A stretch of 17,938 nucleotides of DNA from an uncultured Oscillospiraceae bacterium. Lineage in GTDB: Bacteria; Bacillota; Clostridia; Oscillospirales; Oscillospiraceae. Numbering within the stretch: the first letter of the stretch is position 1; every line of letters begins with the position of its first letter. Below, piece after piece: positions 14,114 through 17,938 of this stretch. Location: positions 1 to 17,938 of the forward strand of contig CAKUEI010000029.1 of assembly GCA_934646175.1 (NCBI GenBank), given 5' to 3'. The notes under the pieces are model-generated. The model did not search any database and was not told where the DNA came from. It saw only the letters and a program-made list of their open reading frames with translations. Both the position numbers and the translations under genes were made by a program.

Positions 14114-15583
14114 GTGAAGCTCAGCGAACTGCTGAACGGTGTTGCCCTTGCGGGGGGCGTATCCGTTCCGGAAATGGAAATAAATGGAATATCTACTGAT
14201 ACGAGGACCCTTCGCCCGGGGGAGGTGTTCTTCGCGCAGAAGGGCTATAAGGCCGACGGTCACCGCTATCTGCGCGAGGCGGAAGAGGGCGGCGCGGCGG
14301 CCATTGTCTGCGAGGAACTATCGGAGGGAAATACCTTCCGCTGCCCGGTTTTCCGGGTGGAGGACACCCGGGTCGCGGCGGCCTTTGCCTCAGCCAACTG
14401 GTTTGGCCATCCCGGCCGGGAGATGAAGCTCATCGGTGTCACCGGCACTAACGGAAAGACCACCACCACCTGCCTCATCAAAACCATGCTGGAGGGGGCG
14501 CTGCGGGGGGCAAAGGTGGGCCTCATCGGCACCAACCGGAACCTGATCGGCGAGCTGGAGCTGCCCGCTGCGCGCACTACGCCGGATGCCTATGATCTGC
14601 AGGCCCTGCTTCGGGTCATGGCGGACGCGGGATGCACCCATGTGGTCATGGAGGTCTCGTCCCATGCGCTGGCCCTTCACCGGACGGCGGGACTGCGGTT
14701 TTCCGCGGCGGTGTTCACCAATCTGACCCAGGATCATCTGGATTTTCACAAGACCATGGAGGCGTACCGGGAGGCCAAGGGTCGCCTGTTTGAACAGGCG
14801 GAGCTTGCCATTCTCAATCTGGACGACGAGGCCGGGCGGTATTTCAAGGCCCACGCCGCCTGCCCGGTGTTCACCTATTCCGAAAACAAGGATGAAGCGG
14901 ACCTTACGGCAAAGCAGATCCGTCTGTTTCCGGATTTCGTGGAGTTTGAAGCGGTCATGCGGGGCGGACTTAGCCGCATCCATTTGCCGATTCCCGGTGG
15001 ATTCACCATTTATAACGCGCTGGCCGCCATTTGCTGCGGCGTGGCACTGGGCCTGAAGCTGCCCCGCATTGCGGAGACCCTGCGGACGGCTGGGGGGGTG
15101 AAGGGCCGGATCGAGGTGGTGCCGGTGCCGGCGGCCTATACGGTGCTTATCGACTATGCCCACACGCCCAACGCGCTGGAGAACATTCTGATGACGGCGC
15201 GGGAGTTTACGGCGGGGCAGTTGATCTGCCTGTTCGGCTGCGGTGGTGACCGGGACAGGAGCAAGCGTCCTATCATGGGCCGCATTGCGTCGGCGCTGGC
15301 GGATGTCTGCATCGTCACCTCTGATAATCCCCGCACCGAGCCGCCGGAGGCTATCATGGCGGACATTCTGGAGGGAATGGGGAAACCGGACGGCGAGCGA
15401 CTGATCACGGAACCGGACCGGCGGAAGGCGATCCGGCGGGGCCTTTCCCTTGCAAAGGCGGGGGATGTTCTGGTGCTGGCCGGGAAAGGGCACGAGACCT
15501 ATCAGGAGGTGCGCGGCGTCAAATATCACCTGGATGAGCGGGAAGAGGTGGAAAACTACTTCCGAAGCCGCACAAAGGGTTGA
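14114..15583 (+). CDS. murE: UDP-MurNAc-L-Ala-D-Glu:meso-diaminopimelate ligase MurE
   Basis: This 489-residue Mur ligase adds the third amino acid to the peptidoglycan stem peptide in the cytoplasm using ATP. The N-terminal UDP-MurNAc-binding domain contains Ser-Thr-Asp-Thr-Arg (27-31). The central ATPase domain has the P-loop Gly-Thr-Asn-Gly-Lys-Thr (111-116) and the candidate carbamylated lysine K222 in Glu-Ala-Lys-Gly-Arg-Leu-Phe. The C-terminal domain has Asp-Tyr-Ala-His-Thr-Pro (347-352) and the specificity motif D404-N-P-R407. That motif marks meso-diaminopimelate rather than lysine as substrate, so the wall is meso-DAP type. The GTG at 14114 is preceded by AGGGGGTGAT at 14101-14110, 31 bp after the transpeptidase stop. 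The gene usually next in such clusters, murF, is absent. A promoter for the downstream genes overlaps its stop codon. Confidence 0.96.
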   Translation: MKLSELLNGVALAGGVSVPEMEINGISTDTRTLRPGEVFFAQKGYKADGHRYLREAEEGGAAAIVCEELSEGNTFRCPVFRVEDTRVAAAFASANWFGHPGREMKLIGVTGTNGKTTTTCLIKTMLEGALRGAKVGLIGTNRNLIGELELPAARTTPDAYDLQALLRVMADAGCTHVVMEVSSHALALHRTAGLRFSAAVFTNLTQDHLDFHKTMEAYREAKGRLFEQAELAILNLDDEAGRYFKAHAACPVFTYSENKDEADLTAKQIRLFPDFVEFEAVMRGGLSRIHLPIPGGFTIYNALAAICCGVALGLKLPRIAETLRTAGGVKGRIEVVPVPAAYTVLIDYAHTPNALENILMTAREFTAGQLICLFGCGGDRDRSKRPIMGRIASALADVCIVTSDNPRTEPPEAIMADILEGMGKPDGERLITEPDRRKAIRRGLSLAKAGDVLVLAGKGHETYQEVRGVKYHLDEREEVENYFRSRTKG

Positions 15584-15608
15584 TTTTACGCGCGCAAGGC
15601 CATATAAT
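15580..15608 (+). promoter_or_regulatory. Predicted internal sigma-A promoter for mraY-ftsW
   Basis: A -35 TTGATT (15580-15585, overlapping the murE stop) and a perfect -10 TATAAT (15603-15608) are separated by 17 bases. Hexamers and spacing equal those of the mraZ promoter. The predicted start is near 15615, leaving a leader of about 60 bases. Confidence 0.75.
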
Positions 15609-15612
15609 ATAA

Positions 15613-15636
15613 CCTCGCTTTTGAGCAAAAACGAGG
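15613..15636 (+). other. Hairpin at the 5' end of the mraY leader
   Basis: CCTCG and TTTT pair with AAAA and CGAGG around a GAGC loop, with one C-A mismatch. It sits almost exactly at the predicted transcript start, where such stems often protect the 5' end. No T tract follows, so it is not a terminator. Confidence 0.5.
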
Positions 15637-15677
15637 AAACCAAAGAGAGAGGACCTGAATTTGGGAGGTTCAGAGAA

Positions 15678-16667
15678 ATGGAGATTATCATTAGCTTTAT
15701 CGTTGCCTTCGTGGTGACGTTTTTGGTGGGCAAGGGGCTGATCCCCCTGCTGCACCGTCTGAAATCGGGGCAGTCCATCAAGCAGGACGGCCCGGTGTGG
15801 CACATGAATAAGCAGGGCACCCCCACCATGGGCGGGCTGATGTTCATCATCGGTCTGGCGGTGGCGCTTCTGGTGATCGGCTGGCCCCAGTGGAAACATG
15901 GGCAGTACGGGCATCTGTTCGTGTTTCTCTTTGCACTGGTGTATGGCGCTATTGGCTTTGTGGATGACTATGTCAAGGTGCGCAAAAAGCGCAATACCGG
16001 CCTTACCGCGCCGCAGAAGTTCCTGCTGCAGCTGGCCGCCGCCATTGTTTTCACGGTGCTGCTGCGCCACTTCCATTTCCTGACTCCGGACCTTTACATT
16101 CCGTTCCTCAATAAATCCATCTTCCTGCCGTGGCCGGTGTACATGGTATTCGCAGCCTTCGTCATGGTGGGAACAGTCAACGCCGTGAACATTACGGACG
16201 GCATCGACGGGCTGTCCACCGGCGTGACTATGCCGGTCATGCTGTTCTTTACGGCGGTGGCCACCGTTTGGTCCCAGACCGCGCTGGCGGAGTTCTCCGC
16301 CGGGCTGTTCGGCGGACTGTGCGCCTTTTTGATCTATAACTTCCATCCAGCCAAGGTGTTTATGGGTGATACCGGCTCCCTCTTCTTGGGCGGCGCGGTA
16401 TGCGGCCTTGCCTTTGCCCTGGATATTCCGCTGGTGCTGATTCTGGTGGGCATCATCTATATTGCCGAGACCTTCTCAGACATTCTGCAGGTGGCCTATT
16501 TTAAGGTGACCCACGGAAAACGTATTTTCCGCATGGCGCCGTTGCATCACCATCTGGAACTGGGCGGCTGGAGCGAGGTAAAGCTGTTCTGCGTCTTCTC
16601 CGGCATTACGGTGGCGACGTGCATCCTCGCATTCCTCGGCGTGATGAACCGCTATCCCATTCTGTAA
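15678..16667 (+). CDS. mraY: Phospho-N-acetylmuramoyl-pentapeptide transferase MraY
   Basis: This 329-residue polytopic membrane enzyme moves phospho-MurNAc-pentapeptide onto undecaprenyl phosphate, making lipid I. The family motifs are intact: Asp-Asp-Tyr-Val-Lys with D96-D97, Asn-Ile-Thr-Asp-Gly-Ile-Asp-Gly-Leu with D174 and D177, Met-Gly-Asp-Thr-Gly-Ser with D231, and the His-His-His cluster at 290-292 followed by Leu-Glu. About ten hydrophobic segments fit the known topology. The ATG at 15678 has GGGAGG at 15663-15668; an in-frame extension back into murE is rejected. It lies 94 bp after murE, where murF is usually found, and has its own predicted promoter. murD is missing downstream. Confidence 0.97.
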   Translation: MEIIISFIVAFVVTFLVGKGLIPLLHRLKSGQSIKQDGPVWHMNKQGTPTMGGLMFIIGLAVALLVIGWPQWKHGQYGHLFVFLFALVYGAIGFVDDYVKVRKKRNTGLTAPQKFLLQLAAAIVFTVLLRHFHFLTPDLYIPFLNKSIFLPWPVYMVFAAFVMVGTVNAVNITDGIDGLSTGVTMPVMLFFTAVATVWSQTALAEFSAGLFGGLCAFLIYNFHPAKVFMGDTGSLFLGGAVCGLAFALDIPLVLILVGIIYIAETFSDILQVAYFKVTHGKRIFRMAPLHHHLELGGWSEVKLFCVFSGITVATCILAFLGVMNRYPIL

Positions 16668-16682
16668 AGATTTTGAGATTGA

Positions 16683-16716
16683 GCCGCAGCTGCGACCAAA
16701 CTGGCCGCGCTGCGGC
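16683..16716 (+). other. Stable hairpin in the mraY-ftsW gap
   Basis: GCCGCAGC (16683-16690) pairs with GCTGCGGC (16709-16716). The inner arms GCGACC and GGCCGC continue the stem around an AAACT loop, with one bulged T and one A-C mismatch. No T tract follows, so an RNA-processing or stability element is likelier than a terminator. It lies 35 bp before the ftsW ATG. Confidence 0.55.
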
Positions 16717-16751
16717 ACCTGTGCAGACAGCACCGAAAGGGGGAGAAAACC

Positions 16752-17938
16752 ATGGCACGGAAACCGCGCCGCGATCTGACCGTGACAGAGCAGCTGGCCC
16801 GCGGGCCGGTGGACCTGCCCTTTCTGATGCTGACCATGCTGCTGCTGGGGATCGGACTGATCATGGTCCTGTCCGCCTCGTACGCCACGGCGTACTACAG
16901 CGCGAAGATCAAAAGCCCCATGTTTTACTTCATCCGGCAGACCCTGTTCGCCATACTGGGTGTTATCTGCATGTACATCGCCTCCAAGTTCAACTATCAG
17001 CGGCTGCGAGGCCTTTCGGTGCCGCTTTTGGGGCTGGCGCTTATCCTGCTGGTGCTGGTGCTGCTGGTGGGCACCGTCAGCAACGGCGCAAAGCGCTGGA
17101 TCTACATCGGCCCCATCTCCTTCCAGCCCTCCGAGGTGGCGAAGCTGGCGGTGGTGCTCTACTTCTCCGCAAAGCTCTCCAAGCGAAACCCCAATAAGCA
17201 CCGGAAGTGGAACCGCCGTACCACTCTGGGGCGCATTCTGCAGAAGCTGGACAACATCGGCTTTCTGGAGCTGGTGCCTTACGGCGCGATCTTGCTGATC
17301 ATCGCCCTGCTGATGATCAAGGAGCCTCACATGTCCGGCACCATTTTGATTTTGGCGGGCGGCGCTTCCATCCTGTTCGCCGCGGGCATCAAGCTCTATT
17401 GGTTCATTCTGGGTCTGGGCGGCGGCGGCGCCGTGCTGGCGCTGATCATCAGCAAGACGGATTATATGGCAAGCCGCGTGGCACTGTGGAAGGACCCGTG
17501 GATCGACGCCCGCGGAAAGGGCTATCAGACCATCCAGTCCCTCTACGCCATCGGCTCCGGCGGCCTGCTGGGGCTGGGCCTCGGCAAATCGCGGCAGAAG
17601 TTCCTTTACCTGCCGGAGCCGGAAAACGACTTCATTTTCTCCATTGTTGCGGAGGAAATGGGCTATATCGGTGCGGCCATCGTGCTCATTTTGTTTGCTC
17701 TGCTGATCATCCGGGGCTACTGGCTGGCCATTCACGCGCGGGACCGGTTCGGTGCACTGCTGGTGGTGGGCATCACCACACTGCTGGCGGTGCAGGTGTT
17801 CCTGAACATCGCCGTGGTGACCAACCTGATCCCGGTGACCGGTATCTCCCTGCCGTTCTTCAGCTACGGCGGAACGGCACTGGTCATTCAGCTGGTGGAG
17901 ATGGGCGTTATCTTAAGTGTTTCCAGGCAGATCCCTGC
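16752..17938 (+). CDS. ftsW: FtsW-type SEDS lipid II polymerase (cut by the window edge)
   Basis: An open frame of 395 complete codons runs off the right edge. It is a multi-pass SEDS-family glycosyltransferase that polymerises lipid II into glycan strands together with a class B PBP. Conserved features include Ser-Asn-Gly-Ala-Lys-Arg-Trp-Ile near 110-117, Gln-Pro-Ser-Glu-Val-Ala-Lys-Leu (125-132), Leu-Pro-Glu-Pro-Glu-Asn-Asp-Phe with D293 as the likely catalytic aspartate, and the C-terminal Thr-Gly-Ile-Ser-Leu-Pro-Phe-Phe-Ser-Tyr-Gly-Gly signature (363-374). A basic cytoplasmic loop at about 143-165 (Lys-Arg-Asn-Pro-Asn-Lys-His-Arg) is notable. The ATG at 16752 follows GGGGGAG. Position after mraY in the dcw cluster favours FtsW (or SpoVE) over RodA. 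The presumed partner transpeptidase is the PASTA PBP at 11686. Only a few dozen residues or less should be missing. Confidence 0.93.
   Translation, partial: MARKPRRDLTVTEQLARGPVDLPFLMLTMLLLGIGLIMVLSASYATAYYSAKIKSPMFYFIRQTLFAILGVICMYIASKFNYQRLRGLSVPLLGLALILLVLVLLVGTVSNGAKRWIYIGPISFQPSEVAKLAVVLYFSAKLSKRNPNKHRKWNRRTTLGRILQKLDNIGFLELVPYGAILLIIALLMIKEPHMSGTILILAGGASILFAAGIKLYWFILGLGGGGAVLALIISKTDYMASRVALWKDPWIDARGKGYQTIQSLYAIGSGGLLGLGLGKSRQKFLYLPEPENDFIFSIVAEEMGYIGAAIVLILFALLIIRGYWLAIHARDRFGALLVVGITTLLAVQVFLNIAVVTNLIPVTGISLPFFSYGGTALVIQLVEMGVILSVSRQIP

Noticed and set aside
15450..15677. MraY extended back into murE
   Set aside because: The extension is out of frame with murE's conserved C-terminus and non-hydrophobic; the ATG at 15678 has GGGAGG and the expected membrane N-terminus.
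14390..15850. A 486-codon minus-strand open frame opposite murE
   Set aside because: Antisense to a complete MurE and the start of MraY, with a composition typical of shadow frames and no supporting ribosome site.
16476..17735. A 419-codon minus-strand open frame opposite mraY and ftsW
   Set aside because: Gln- and His-rich translation antisense to conserved membrane protein genes; no recognisable domain.
1..17938. Mobile elements, CRISPR arrays, tRNA or rRNA genes, or a new defence-type system
   Set aside because: No transposase or integrase, no spaced repeat array, and no cloverleaf or rRNA sequence was found. Apart from the partial edge genes, every gene belongs to a recognisable family in ordinary housekeeping operons.

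Overview
The window is GC-rich, gene-dense DNA without mobile elements, CRISPR arrays, tRNA or rRNA genes. It reads as a low-branching Gram-positive member of the Clostridia, probably an Oscillospiraceae/Ruminococcaceae-like organism. The grounds are a T-box riboswitch, an archaeal-type AspRS followed by gatCAB, a SpoVD-like PASTA transpeptidase, a GerMN lipoprotein, meso-DAP-type MurE, strong GGAGG ribosome sites and a clostridial-style dcw cluster. The family assignment is inference; Clostridia is fairly safe.

Layout. (1) Bases 1-2893, plus strand: the 3' end of a ComEA-like helix-hairpin-helix gene runs 26 bp into an OmpR/PhoB response regulator. A sensor histidine kinase and a GerMN lipoprotein follow, the last two overlapping by ATGA, and the unit ends at a strong terminator that also serves the convergent unit. 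(2) Bases 2905-4458, minus strand: a family 4 (Fe-S) uracil-DNA glycosylase and an HSL-type alpha/beta hydrolase, driven by a promoter divergent from the next unit. (3) Bases 4469-9354, plus strand: promoter, T-box leader and terminator, then aspS (archaeal type, predicted non-discriminating), gatC, gatA and gatB, closed by a terminator. This is the indirect route to Asn-tRNA(Asn), and probably Gln-tRNA(Gln): AspRS mischarges tRNA(Asn) with Asp and GatCAB amidates it. The T-box specifier is best read as AAC (Asn), not an Asp codon, which fits sensing of the pathway's product. (4) Bases 9492-17938, plus strand: the division and cell-wall (dcw) cluster, with a consensus promoter and MraZ operator repeats, then mraZ, rsmH, an ftsL-like gene, a SpoVD/PBP2-type transpeptidase, murE, mraY and ftsW (cut by the window edge).

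The dcw cluster lacks murF (expected between murE and mraY) and murD (expected between mraY and ftsW). It carries its own control points: a terminator-like hairpin between ftsL and spoVD, and a second promoter overlapping the murE stop codon whose -35 and -10 hexamers match those of the mraZ promoter. I see no wholly new multi-gene system. The most interesting parts are regulatory: the T-box with overlapping CAA/AAC codons and a UGGU acceptor-pairing sequence, the MraZ repeats that reach the mraZ ribosome site, and the partitioned dcw cluster.
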